Source: Chrysomallon squamiferum (Eukaryota > Mollusca > Gastropoda > Neomphalida > Peltospiridae). Taken from it: a stretch of DNA of 25,000 nt. Each line of letters begins with the position of its first letter. The stretch's first letter is position 1. Location of the stretch: NCBI GenBank assembly GCA_012295275.1, contig CM022668.1:8897541-8922540 (forward strand), given 5' to 3'. Position numbers and translations under genes: made by a program. Below are positions 10,394-20,480 of this stretch, piece by piece. The notes beneath the pieces were generated by a model. It saw only the letters and a program-made list of their open reading frames with translations, made no database searches and was not told where the DNA came from.

Positions 10394-11296
10394 GACAGTT
10401 CGAAATTTTTTCTCGTATTGAACACGTTAAAATCAGTCGATTTCGATATCGGAGGAAAATCTAAGGTAGATGGAGGTGAAGGACAATACTTAACTTTACC
10501 ATATGTGAATTTATATTGAAATCTGACATACCTGAGATAATTTGCACACGCCGGACCGACGTGTTGTAAAATGGAAATCGTCCCAAATCCAACATGGCGG
10601 TTGAAAATTCGAGTGAAACTGAAGTGATTTCTACCCTCGATTTCACAGTGTCACTGAGTTTCTTGAACTTGTTCAAAGCGTTGTCAACAAGTTTCTGAAT
10701 TTGTGATGTGATATAACCCAAAACTACATTTCTCTGATGACCAGTAATAGCACTGGGGGGATATACGACTGAAGTTCTCTAACGGTCTTCACGCGACTTC
10801 TTTCGCAGGGAAAGACAAATATTAATAATACATGACCGTTTAAGAAGTTCTCTAAAGAAACTGGAATTCCATTTGAAAAGTTCTCTTCCAGGTGTTGCTT
10901 GGCAATACCAGTCCTTGGATTGGCGGATTTTCTTTTCCGCTTCAAGATAGGCATCCTGAAAAGAATGCCAACATAATAATAATAATTACTAAATTTTACA
11001 ATTAGCTCATACCGATTGGCTGAAAACACTCGCAAAATCCACAATCATCCACTATTTACAATCCATCGGGTAATAAAAGTGTGACATAGAGTACCGTCGT
11101 ATATTTATGCAGCATCACAATGTGTTCTATCACTCATTTATCAAACATGAAATCGAGGGTAGAAATCACTTCAGTTTCACTCGTATTTTCATCCGCCATG
11201 TTGGATTTGAGACCATTTCCATTTTACAACTCGTCGGTCCGGCGTGTACAAATTCTCTCAGGTATGTCAGATTTCAATATAAATTCACATATGGTA
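10394..11296. repeat. 979-bp unit 8 (type T/C, truncated)
   Basis: This unit is of T/C type like unit 4. It is cut after 903 bp, within the right arm at atatggta (149 of 215 arm bases kept), where the sequence changes to a (TA)n tract. The break falls at a short tata-compatible sequence, suggesting slippage or end-joining there. Confidence 0.95.
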
Positions 11297-11315
11297 TATA
11301 TATATATATATATAA
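11295..11315. repeat. (TA)n at the right edge of the array
   Basis: A short TA dinucleotide tract replaces the rest of the right arm of unit 8. It marks the junction between the tandem array and unrelated AT-rich DNA. Confidence 0.9.
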
Positions 11316-11948
11316 TTTTAAATTCTTTTAGTGTTAGCTACTCTTAGTTTCGATAAATAAAAACTAATGACGTTTCAAGTAAAAGAAAAAAGGAAAATAG
11401 AACTCTTTGTTAACCGAGACTTCCGTTCATGTCTATTAATCAGCCTTTAATCACGTGAACCTAAACACGTACACAACAGAACATTAAAGACACAAAAAAA
11501 CCTGTGAGAAATTCTTAATTAGCTGTCACATCGTACACGAACAAAACAGGATCTCGGCGTTGTTATAGTTAAAATAAAAGTTTAAGATTTTAAGATCACA
11601 CAGTCGTGTTTTTTTTTTTTTTTTTTTTCTCGATCTTTCATGACTGTGCAGAAAAATGCCCATGCATTTTTAACAATAATGTCAGACATGTTTATTAATT
11701 AACAAGAAAAGCAGACTGTTAAAATAGTTTGGAAATATGCAGATACATTTATGCATTTTTGAGGTATAACCCAAAGACGTAGTACACCTTAATAATTACT
11801 TCTTGAAACAGTTTCAAATCGTTTACAAATGTAACCAATGCAAATAAATCATACAAAGGTACTGTAATCTTTAAAGAAATAAACAAAATAACAATAATAA
11901 AAAATAATAATAAAACAAATAAATACACATTATTATTATTAATTGTAG
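11316..11948. other. Non-coding AT-rich DNA
   Basis: This stretch contains a poly-T run at 11609-11628 but no recognisable gene, RNA or transposon end. It is unrelated to the 979-bp unit by eye. Confidence 0.5.
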
Positions 11949-11960
11949 TAATAGTTGTAA

Positions 11961-11961
11961 A

Positions 11962-11994
<33 letters not shown>

Positions 11995-12047
11995 TAATAT
12001 TATTAATATTATTATTACTATTTTTAATATCATCGTCATTGTTATTA

Positions 12048-12109
<62 letters not shown>
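11961..12109. repeat. (ATT)n microsatellite cluster
   Basis: There are two long TAT/ATT trinucleotide tracts, about 11961-11994 and 12049-12109, separated by an imperfect AT-rich bridge with catcgtcatt. The minus-strand poly-Asn reading frame here is a repeat translation. Confidence 0.97.
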
Positions 12110-12110
<1 letters not shown>

Positions 12111-12690
12111 AGAAAGAAACAAAGAAAGACAAGTGAAAAGAAACAAAAAAGAAGAAGAAAAAGTCCTGAAGAGCAACATAAATCAATGACTAACCACAAT
12201 AATTAATAGGTGTTTTAAAATCCTTTAAAACGTCTATAAATCTAGGTTAAGGTGTATTAAATGACTTGATGGCAGACAGGTAAATGTTCAGGTGGATTTA
12301 AAAGTCAGCCAGTAATTAGTAGAGGCATGTTCTGAATATCTTCACTTAAGTGTAGAAAGAGAGAGAAAATTAAATTGCTGTCGTACGAAGTAATAATATA
12401 AATGCATTATGCTGCACTCAAGATTGTTTAGTTATTTTTATATTTAATTATTATTTATTTATTTATTTTATTTGTTTATTTATTAAATTTTTTGTTGATT
12501 TTGTTAGTTTTATTAAATTTTAGTATCTTTTTTTCTTGCTGTTTGTTTATTATTTATTTATTTTATTGTATTGTATTGTATTGTATTGTATTTTTATAGA
12601 TATATATATATTTGTTTGTTTGTGTGTTTACTATTACAATATTGACGGTTATGGATGTTGCTAGTATAACTTCTAGTGCTATTGCTATTG
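12110..12690. other. Non-coding AT-rich DNA with short pentanucleotide tract
   Basis: No gene is seen here. TTTA-rich DNA at 12430-12560 leads to a (TTGTA)n tract at about 12564-12591 and a short TA run at 12600-12610. Confidence 0.6.
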
Positions 12691-12792
12691 CTACTACTAC
12701 TACTACCACTACTACTAGTACCACTACGACTACTACCACTAACTACTACTGCAACTATTACTACTACTACTACTACTACGACTGCTACTCTT
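12691..12792. repeat. Interrupted (ACT)n microsatellite
   Basis: ACT/ACC/ACG trinucleotides run from about 12691 to 12792, interrupted by aactac and gcaact. The poly-Thr and poly-Leu frames here are artefacts. The tract lies about 90 bp upstream of the conserved box at 12882. Confidence 0.95.
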
Positions 12793-12881
12793 AATACATG
12801 CAAAATATGCGAAAAATCAACAACAACATATTTTTTAAAAAGCGCAGGTGACAGAACTGTAACATTTACTTTATTATACAC

Positions 12882-12941
12882 GCCTCCAGGTAACTAATTA
12901 ATCACCAGTGGCGACACAGACTTACCTGGATTTTGTGCTAA
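12882..12941 (+). repeat. Microsatellite-linked conserved box, copy 1
   Basis: The 60-bp sequence starts GCCTCCAGGTAACTAATTAA, continues through ATCACCAGTGGCGACACAG and ends TTACCTGGATTTTGTGCTAA. It shares near-complete identity with copies at 14662 and 19847. The ends CCAGGTAA and TTACCTGG are inverted repeats around a roughly 30-bp middle. It lies downstream of an (ACT)n tract. Confidence 0.85.
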
Positions 12942-13147
12942 CGATGATGTTACAGCATGGCTGAGTGACCTCGACTGCTAGTGGAAGACAATGGGGAAAT
13001 GAAAGAATGGGTTTTTTTTTATTATTATTTACCACGCTTCTTCTTTGTTTTAATACTCACTTTTATTAAATATCAAATATAACATGTTTTAATAATAGTT
13101 TCCATCCAGTCTAATTTGCACAACATACTGGTTATTAATATTAAATA
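12942..13147. other. Non-coding spacer
   Basis: This is AT-rich DNA with a poly-T/(ATT) run at about 13011-13029. No gene is evident. Confidence 0.5.
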
Positions 13148-13558
13148 CAGTGGAACCTCGTGTTTACGAACTTAATTCGTTCCAGAGCTCGATTGGTAAA
13201 TCGAATTGTTCGTAAACCGAATTGTACGTAAACCGAAGCGTTGAAATAAGGTAAATGTAAACAATCCGATCCAGCCCCCAGAATTGTTTTATTTTCATTC
13301 TTTTCAAGGGTTTTTTTTCACACGAAATAAACACAGAATGTTGTTAAAATAACCAAATAAATAGAAAACAAACATCTATTCTTATCTTTACTAGATGTTG
13401 ACGTCAAAACCGACGTCAAATGAAAGTTTGTTGTGGCGCGTCGCTGGAGTTCGTAACTCGGGACATTATTCGTAAACCGAGACAAAACTTGCCCGAGATC
13501 ACAGTTCGTAATTCGACTTGTTCGTGCTTTGAGGCGTTCGTAACCCGAGGTTCCACTG
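13148..13558. mobile_element. 411-bp non-autonomous TIR element (Tc1/mariner/pogo-type) with TA duplication
   Basis: The element starts CAGTGGAACCTCGTGTTTAC and ends CGTAACCCGAGGTTCCACTG, giving terminal inverted repeats of about 24 bp with few mismatches. TA lies directly outside both ends (13146-13147 and 13559-13560), the target duplication of IS630/Tc1/mariner/pogo elements. Inside, ttcgtaaaccga-like motifs recur several times on the left and again near the right end. There is no transposase frame, so it is a MITE-type deletion derivative. The intact ends and duplication suggest a simple insertion. Confidence 0.9.
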
Positions 13559-13560
13559 TA

Positions 13561-13839
13561 TAAAAGACCCGCTATTTTGTTATTACTTATAATAAGAGAG
13601 AGAGAGGTGATCTACAGCCTTAATTTAACTTTACCGTTTAGCGAGAATGGAAATTTCTGTATGATATTAATTTTCACGACATTACATACCATAAAACTCA
13701 GTTATGGAAAAAACAAACAACCAGTTTGGACGTATTTACGTAAGTACGCTGTAGAGTTTTAATCATGCAACCCATTTTTCTGCTTTATAAATTTCACTTT
13801 GTTTTGTTTTATTTGCTGAGTTCATTTCTGCAGCAGTGT
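13561..13839. other. Non-coding spacer
   Basis: No gene is recognised. A short (GA)n occurs at about 13594-13608. The open frame at 13577-13762 has no family signal or start context that I trust. Confidence 0.45.
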
Positions 13840-14580
13840 CTACTACTGTTACTATTATTAGATATTCAGCTACTAGTACTACTTCTGCTACCGTTATTAC
13901 TTCTATTTCTAATTCAGTTAATAGTATTTCTACTATTGTTATTTATTGCAATTACTACTACTACTACACTTGTCACTGCCATTGTCACCGCAATTACCAC
14001 TGCTATTGCTACTACTACTACTACTACTAGTAGTAGTCCTATTACTACTACAACTACACATAGTGCTGCTGTACACAGTTGTACGACTACATTATTACTA
14101 CCATTACTACTACAACAACTACTACAACAAGTACTGCTACTACTTCTACTACTACGACTAATACTACGACTACGACTACATTATTACTAATACTGCTTCT
14201 ATTTCTCCTGCGAATGCAACCATAACTACTACCATTACTACAACAACAACTACTACAACAAGTACTCCAACTACTTCTACTACTACTACTACTACGACTA
14301 CATTATTACTAATACTGCTTCTATTTCTCCTCCCAATGTAATCATAATTACTACCATTACAACTATAACAACTACTACGACTACTACTGCTACTACTACT
14401 ACTACGACGACTACATTATTACTAAAACTGCTTCTATTTCTCCTGCCAATGCAACCATAATTACTACTACAACAACTACTACGACAGGTACTGCTATTAC
14501 TACTTCTACGACTACGACACTACTACGCCTAACATTCCTACTACTACCACTATAATTACAACTACAACACGTCTACAGCA
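13840..14580. repeat. Long ACT/TTA trinucleotide region with a higher-order 113-122 bp repeat
   Basis: About 740 bp of degenerate trinucleotide repeat (ACT, ATT, ACA, ACG). Within it, a non-repetitive core, gactacattattact through gcttctatttctcct and the following aatgcaacc, recurs at 14174, 14296 and 14409. A partial relative lies near 14085. The region has therefore expanded in two ways: by trinucleotide slippage and by duplication of a unit of about 120 bp. The Leu-rich and Tyr-rich frames are artefacts. Confidence 0.9.
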
Positions 14581-14661
14581 GCAGCTACTGTTACAGAACG
14601 TGAAGACGTCTAACAGCTATGGCGCGTAGTAGACATGACAGGTGTTTTGAGTCTGATACAG

Positions 14662-14719
14662 TCCTCCAGGTAACTAATTAATCACCCCTGGCAACAACGA
14701 CTTAACTGGACTGCGCTAA
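14662..14719 (+). repeat. Microsatellite-linked conserved box, copy 2
   Basis: It starts TCCTCCAGGTAACTAATTAA, continues ATCACCCCTGGCAACAACGA and ends CTTAACTGGACTGCGCTAA. It is the same element as copy 1 with substitutions in the middle and in the right inverted end (TTAACTGG for TTACCTGG). It lies about 80 bp downstream of the 740-bp ACT-rich region, in the same orientation as copy 1. Confidence 0.82.
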
Positions 14720-14785
14720 TGAAAGTTTTACCTTTCAGTTTGTTTTCGTCATCAGCCAACAGACGACAGTAATAACTGTACTGAA

Positions 14786-14875
14786 AAATAATAATAACAA
14801 CAACAACTACTACAACTACAACTACTACTACTACTACAATAATAGTAAAAAGAAGTAGAAGAAGAAGAAGAAAAG
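14786..14875. repeat. Imperfect AAT/AAC/ACT and GAA trinucleotide tract
   Basis: AATAATAAC, ACAACTACT and then AGAAGAAG trinucleotides follow the box copy 2. The minus-strand poly-Val frame here is a repeat translation. Confidence 0.85.
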
Positions 14876-14904
14876 CAATAATCTGTCTGGCTGTTTTTGT
14901 TTGT

Positions 14905-15245
14905 CTGTTCATCTATCAATTATATCTCTCTCTTTGTCTGTAGGCATATTCATCTATCCGTCCATCTTTCTGTCAGTATATCTGTCTCTTTGTCTGTCAT
15001 TCTGTTTAACCTTCCATTTTTCAATCTTTCTATCGCTATGTCTGTTTTTCTGTGTATCTGTTAATCTATATGTCTGTGTATCTGTTTGTCTACCTGTTTC
15101 TGTTAGTCTATTGTTTTTTGTTTATCTATTTATCTATCATATATTTATATGTCTGTATGTCTATCTAGCTATCTCTGTCTGTCTGTATGTTGGTCTGTCT
15201 ATGCAGATAACTCTCTCAGTCTGTCTGTTTCTCTTTCTTTCTTTC
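14905..15245. repeat. Degenerate CTGT/TCTA tetranucleotide region
   Basis: A decayed tetranucleotide repeat (tctgtctg, tatctatc, gtctgtat) extends over about 340 bp. The Leu/Ser/Cys/Val frames are artefacts of it. The pattern suggests an old, no longer perfect microsatellite. Confidence 0.85.
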
Positions 15246-15730
15246 AACTGTTGTTATCTCTCGCTCATTGCTTCAGTCAGTCCATGCTAAGAATTAACAA
15301 ATTAGAGAAAGTAATTTCATTACATTTCACGTCTGTGACGATGGTGACCTCACGCTGTTGTTTTTCACGCGAATACGTTGTTGTTGTCGTGTCACTGACG
15401 TTAACTTTAGAGTATGTTAATTAAGACGCCTTCGCAGATGAAGACGTGATTATCATAATATATAAGAGAATTCTTCACAGTTTACATAGTAATATCGTCA
15501 TACATATATGTATGATGCTGTTCAGGTATGCTTGTACCTTTGTACACTGACGTGTGTTTCTCAGTGTATTTGTATTTGTGCGTGTGCAGGTTTTTAAGTG
15601 TCTCTGGAAAACGGTGAATTTGTATTTTAGGATGTCTGCAGTGTTTGACTATATGATGTCATACTTTCAGGACTTAAGAAAGAGAGAGATAGAAATGCTG
15701 ATAGACTGACAGACGGACGGATAGATAGAG
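15246..15730. other. Non-coding, no gene seen
   Basis: This is mixed-composition DNA without a recognisable gene. A palindromic tacatatatgta lies near 15500. Confidence 0.5.
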
Positions 15731-15732
15731 AG

Positions 15733-16280
<548 letters not shown>

Positions 16281-16289
16281 TAACTGAAA

Positions 16290-16600
16290 CATGCATTTAT
16301 TTATTTATCTGTCTATCTGTCTGTCTATCTATCTGTCTATTTATCTATTTATTTTATATTATTTATTTAACTGATTATTTATTTATTTATTATTTAATTA
16401 TTATTTAATTTATTTATTAATTTATTTATAATTTATTTATTAACTTATTCATTTATAATTTATTTATTAACTTATTCATTTATAATTTATTTATTAAATT
16501 ATTTTATTTATTATTTTATTTGTCTGATTATTTATGAATATGCATAATTATTATTTTATAAATATTTATGTTTTTTTAATTTAATTTAATTTTTTTTTAT
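16290..16600. repeat. ATTT-rich low complexity with a 27-bp minisatellite
   Basis: TCTG/TCTA then TTTA repeats dominate. Within them the unit tttataatttatttattaa followed by cttattca (27 bp) occurs at 16425-16451 and 16452-16478, with a partial third copy to about 16499. Confidence 0.9.
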
Positions 16601-17030
16601 ATACATGTCTTGATGTGCCTGCGTGTAAATACGTATATAAATATGTACATAAATTATTTTTTATTGTCACATACTTTAGTCATTAAAAGGACAGACTGTT
16701 AGGAAATTGCAGATATCCTATGAGTAAAATATTGGTGCCCATCCCTTTAACAGTAACGTTACAACATCCAAGCAAAGCACATTATGTATTGCCAAAAACC
16801 CCGTCTGCTTATGTCACAGCATTGTTCTTACATGAGTCGTATTTCACGGTTATTAATAGGACCCTGTGCTGGAAGGCCGGAGGCCACCACATATAACATC
16901 TCAATCAAACCTTTGTGTTTTTCGCGGACATCAACGGTATTTGATTTCACTTTAATTTAAATTTTAAATTGATTTAAAAATAAAATAAAAAAAAGAATAA
17001 GATGAGAAAAGAAAACGGTTAATTCAATGT
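16601..17030. other. Mostly unique non-coding DNA
   Basis: The segment 16680-16930 has higher complexity than its surroundings (for example ggaaggccggaggcc near 16870), but no frame, tRNA-like boxes or repeat partner in the window is recognised. Confidence 0.4.
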
Positions 17031-17041
17031 CCGCCATTTTG
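17031..17041 (-). promoter_or_regulatory. YY1-like motif on the minus strand
   Basis: CCGCCATTTTG on the plus strand reads CAAAATGGCGG on the minus strand, a good match to the YY1 core. It lies about 300 bp upstream of the candidate plus-strand first exon and is the only such site seen outside the tandem array. A minus-strand ATG is part of it (MADIELT...), but the frame soon becomes low complexity. Confidence 0.3.
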
Positions 17042-17141
17042 TTATTTTCTCTGAAGAACAAAGCTGTGGCTGAAATTTAGATGTCTCTTTTTGAAACGTT
17101 AGGGCACAAATAAAATATCTTTTTAAATCAGAGTGAGTCAC

Positions 17142-17143
<2 letters not shown>

Positions 17144-17224
<81 letters not shown>
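17144..17224. repeat. (GA)n microsatellite
   Basis: This is a perfect GA tract of about 81 nt, 120 bp upstream of the GC-richer candidate promoter region. Confidence 0.98.
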
Positions 17225-17226
<2 letters not shown>

Positions 17227-17339
17227 AAATAATTATAACTGTTGGTATTTTCGTTATAAGACAACGGCCCATTAGGAATTACTGTGACAGCGCATCACCG
17301 CGAACTACAGAAAAGCCGACAGACATTAATCTTTTTATT

Positions 17340-17448
17340 TGTCTCCAGCTAAGCAGGATTTTCCACTGGTTTTTCTTCGAGTGCGGCGGCTCGTCTCTCG
17401 CTTTCTGTCACGCACCTGCTCAGCGCTACAGTTGTCGTTCTTGGCGAG
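17340..17448 (+). promoter_or_regulatory. Candidate promoter / untranslated first exon
   Basis: This is a locally GC-richer segment (gtgcggcggctcgtc, cacgcacctgctcagcgc) in AT-rich DNA. It ends at a strong donor, GGCGAG|GTGAGT, at 17448/17449. It has no long frame, so it would be a 5' UTR exon. The next plausible acceptor with a start codon in the window is at 24768, which would make a 7.3-kb first intron. The link between the two is inference; the start of transcription is not visible. Confidence 0.35.
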
Positions 17449-18233
17449 GTGAGTTAGGTATTTTGTCATTTTGACCGAGAAGGAAAGGATTGATGCGGCT
17501 GTTTCCGTGTTTTTTCTGCTAAACTTATTTCTTCTCGATTAAGTCCTGTGTAATCCGCACTGTGGATTATTATTTCACGTTGTTGTGCGCTCGTTTTGAT
17601 TTTAATTATAAAAAAATTTTTTTTTACTTTATTACGTGGAAAAAATTTTGTTATTTGGCTGCAAGTGTGTGTCTAAAGGTAAGAATTTTTTTTTTTTTTT
17701 TTTAATTTTTAAAATTTGTTATTTTTGTTTAATGGATGTTATTTGTTTTATAATATTTATTATTAAAATTAATTAAAAATGTAATTTAGAAAAAAACAAT
17801 AACGTTTAAGTCGTTTTGGTTTATTTGATATTAATTATGTGGGATTTTTTTGTGTATGTGTGCGTTTCTGAATAAAAATACAAGATGTTTATTTTTTATT
17901 CATTGCATATATTCATTTATTAAATATAAATATTTGTATTTACTATGTGAAGTATTTATTTACTTATTTATTTATTTATTTATCTATCTGTCTGTATAAA
18001 AGTTGTTTGTTTTAGGGGTTTTACTGTTGTTGTTGTAGTTTGATTTCTTATTTTAAAATGTATAAACGAAAATATCAACAGTAGTGACGACATATATTTA
18101 TTTTTCATATCAGCTTATTTAGAAAATGGCAAACAGTTACTTTTTACCAACATTTAAATTTCTACAGAACAATTGTCCGTTAGTGCAGACGTCCTTTTGT
18201 GTGATATTCCTGTCTGTTGTAACACGAGTCTTC
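17449..18233. other. Non-coding AT-rich DNA
   Basis: No gene is seen. It has a poly-T run at about 17687-17702 and TTTA-rich DNA at 17940-17990. If the candidate first exon is real, this is intron. Confidence 0.5.
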
Positions 18234-18420
18234 AGAATTAATCACCAGTTATATGCCCCGCCATTTTTTAGATTATTCAAATGTACAAGGTAACGGAAAT
18301 CTAGAATTAATCATTTAGATGCACAATCTGTTTTAGAATACTAAGAAAACTCTAGAATTAATCATTAAGATTCATCACCATTTTTAGAATGATAACAATA
18401 CTCTAGAAATAATCATCTCC
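18234..18420. repeat. Degenerate 51-bp tandem repeat
   Basis: Units start with agaattaatca at 18234 (69 bp), 18303 (51 bp) and 18354 (51 bp), then a decayed unit with agaaataatca at 18405. Units 2 and 3 also share a central ttttagaat and the ending actct. The unit start shares aattaatcaccagt with the microsatellite-linked box. Confidence 0.8.
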
Positions 18421-18455
18421 ATGGTGATGAATGATAAGATGCACGCCCCACCATC

Positions 18456-18532
18456 ACCCCCCCCCACCACCACCACCACCATTGCCGCACCTTAAATTTT
18501 AAAGTCAAGCGGATTACACTTTTTACATCAGG

Positions 18533-18573
<41 letters not shown>
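18456..18573. repeat. C-rich/(CCA)n tract and long poly-T
   Basis: A C run followed by caccaccaccacc lies at about 18460-18482. A pure T run of about 37 occupies 18537-18573. Confidence 0.95.
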
Positions 18574-19197
18574 CCTGTTTAATTCGTTAAATTCTACTTA
18601 GGATTAAACACAGTATGGAGTAATGTTTGAAGGTATTAAAAGAAAAACGCGTGAACGCGCTCGCACGTACAAACATACTTGAACATTAAACATAACAGAT
18701 AACGAAAAGAATAAAAAAAACACAATAAGAAAAAAGAAACAAAAAAATATAGGCTTATATTCATATACATAAATATAGGCCTATACACATGTACGCTCGC
18801 ACACACACACACACACATACATACACACAGTTACATATGTAATTATGCATACATATAAATATATATATACTGTAAACAGATGTATGTGACATACATTTAT
18901 TCACTGTTATAGTCAGATATGCATTTTTCTCATGTTACGACGCATTACTTATTCACTCATGACATAAATGCAAAAAACAACAACGAAAACTATTCATTTA
19001 TTTTTTATTTTTTTATTTACTTTTTTTAATAATGTTTTATTATTATTTACAATTATTCACATTCACAAATTTTCAATTAGTTATTAATTTTTTTTTTTTA
19101 AATTAATTTGTTAATTCATTCAGCTTATGACGAAATCAGTAATAATTATTTTCATATTCACTATCTTTAATAATCATTTTTATTTATTCATACATTC

Positions 19198-19198
<1 letters not shown>
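18574..19198. other. AT-rich non-coding DNA with (AC)n
   Basis: There is an (AC)n tract at about 18799-18816 and T-rich/ATTT-rich DNA after 18990. No gene is supported; the minus-strand frame at 18636-18818 reads through the AC tract. Confidence 0.6.

Positions 19199-19244
<46 letters not shown>
19199..19244. repeat. (TA)n microsatellite
   Basis: A TA tract of about 46 nt; by sequence it can extrude as a cruciform. Confidence 0.97.
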
Positions 19245-19248
<4 letters not shown>

Positions 19249-19504
19249 CTATATGTTCAATCTCACATTTATTCATTAAATTTATTCATTCAGTTACGTC
19301 AAAATTCGATCATTATTCAAACTAATACTCTTATTCTGGATAACTGATAACACAGAACAACACTACAGACTTACTTACATGTTTGTGTTCATGTAATGTT
19401 TAATTTACAACATGCGTGATAAGAACACGCATACTGCAGAATAAGAAATGTTATGATTATGATGATGATAACTCTAATGATGAAGGATGATGATTCTATC
19501 TCTG

Positions 19505-19537
19505 GATGTTAATTATTATTAAAATAATAATAATAAC

Positions 19538-19589
<52 letters not shown>

Positions 19590-19652
19590 GTAATAATAAT
19601 GATAATAATAATAATAATAGTTATAGCAATAATAGTAATAGGAATGGTAGTA

Positions 19653-19692
<40 letters not shown>

Positions 19693-19700
19693 TTATTGTT
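19505..19700. repeat. (AAT)n microsatellite
   Basis: Long AAT/ATA trinucleotide tracts (about 19522-19620 and 19651-19690) separated by tagttatagcaat and ggaatggtagt. The poly-Ile frames on both strands are artefacts. Confidence 0.97.
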
Positions 19701-19846
19701 CTTGTTGTTAACATGATTATTTGTGTTATTATTCTTCTTGTTGTTGTTGCTGTTGTTATCGTCGCGTCGTAGTCAGTTTGAAAAAAAATAATATAAAAAA
19801 ATAAAAATAAATAAATAAATAACGCTCTAAACTGTAAGATTTCCAT

Positions 19847-19905
19847 TTAGCTAAAATCCAGGTAAATCTGTGTTGCCATTGGTGATTAATTAGTTACCTG
19901 GAGGC
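19847..19905 (-). repeat. Microsatellite-linked conserved box, copy 3
   Basis: On the minus strand it reads GCCTCCAGGTAACTAATTAA, ATCACCAATGGCAACACAG, then ATTTACCTGGATTTTAGCTAA, nearly the same as copy 1. On that strand it lies downstream of an ACT tract (20480-20143) and upstream of an ATT tract (19690-19505), so the orientation relative to the ACT repeat is the same as in copies 1 and 2. Confidence 0.85.
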
Positions 19906-19921
19906 TTGTACGAGAAACAAA

Positions 19922-19940
19922 CAGTCGTTGTTCCAGGTAA
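19922..19940 (-). repeat. Partial fourth copy of the conserved box
   Basis: The plus-strand cagtcgttgttccaggtaa matches the reverse complement of the right half of copy 2 (gtcgttgttgcc) and the inverted end CCAGGTAA. It lies 17 bp beyond copy 3, in a similar orientation. Confidence 0.5.
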
Positions 19941-20142
19941 ATTATATCTATGACTTCTCCATAATTTATGTTTCTAACATTAATGTTAGATATAGAAGTA
20001 GCAACAGTTTGTTGTTGTCGTAGCTGTAGTTAGAATAGTTACAGTAGTGGCAGTAGCAATGCTATTTTATGATGATGATAGGAATAGTAATATTAATAGA
20101 AATAGTAGGTGGTCGTGGTTATAGTACTAGTAATTCAGAAAC

Positions 20143-20144
20143 AC

Positions 20145-20192
<48 letters not shown>

Positions 20193-20480
20193 AAATAGAA
20201 ACACTGATATATTAGTGGTAGTGGTAGTAGCAATAGAAGTAGAAGCAACACCAACAGTAGTAGTATGACTTCTAGTACTAGTAGTAGTAGTAGTAGCAAT
20301 AGTAGTAGTAGTAGTAGCAGTAGTTGTAGTTGTAGTTGTAGTAGTTGTAGAATCACTATTAATACTATAGTAGCTGAGTAGAAGCACCAGTAGTAGTAGT
20401 TGTTGTTGTTGTTGTTGTTGTAGAAGCATCAATAATAGTAGTAGTAGTAGCAGCAGTAGTAATGAGTGTAGTTGTAGTAG
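20143..20480. repeat. (AGT)n microsatellite region
   Basis: AGT trinucleotides with GTT and AGC interruptions extend over about 340 bp, including a (TTG)n step at about 20400-20420. The minus-strand Leu/Thr/Gln frames are translations. Confidence 0.96.

Larger units (their letters stand above)
3541..11296. repeat. Tandem array of 979-bp fold-back units (7.9 copies)
   Basis: The segment beginning gacagttcga recurs at 3541, 4520, 5499, 6478, 7457, 8436, 9415 and 10394, an exact 979-bp period without indels. The last unit stops at 11296 inside its right arm, where a (TA)n tract begins. Each unit has a left arm (offset +37 to +251), a 502-bp loop and a right arm (+754 to +968) that is the inverted complement of the left arm. 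The 47-bp spacer between consecutive right and left arms is also conserved. Copies 2-8 differ by only a few substitutions, and the first copy has several private changes. The structure fits a non-autonomous fold-back/TIR element amplified head to tail. A satellite of other origin with internal palindromic arms is the alternative. No transposase is recognisable inside. Confidence 0.97.

Noticed and set aside
3541-11296. CRISPR-like or rDNA-type tandem array
   Set aside because: Units are 979 bp with internal inverted arms, no short repeat/spacer pattern, and no resemblance to rRNA or histone genes.
11749-12186. Asn-rich 145-codon minus-strand frame
   Set aside because: The poly-Asn core is the (ATT)n tract; the flanking residues show no recognisable domain.
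13765-14190. Leu/Thr-rich 141-codon frame, at first glance membrane-like
   Set aside because: The hydrophobic appearance comes from ACT/TTA trinucleotide repeats; all three frames are open and repetitive.
19496-19846. Ile-rich frames on both strands
   Set aside because: Translation of the (AAT)n microsatellite.
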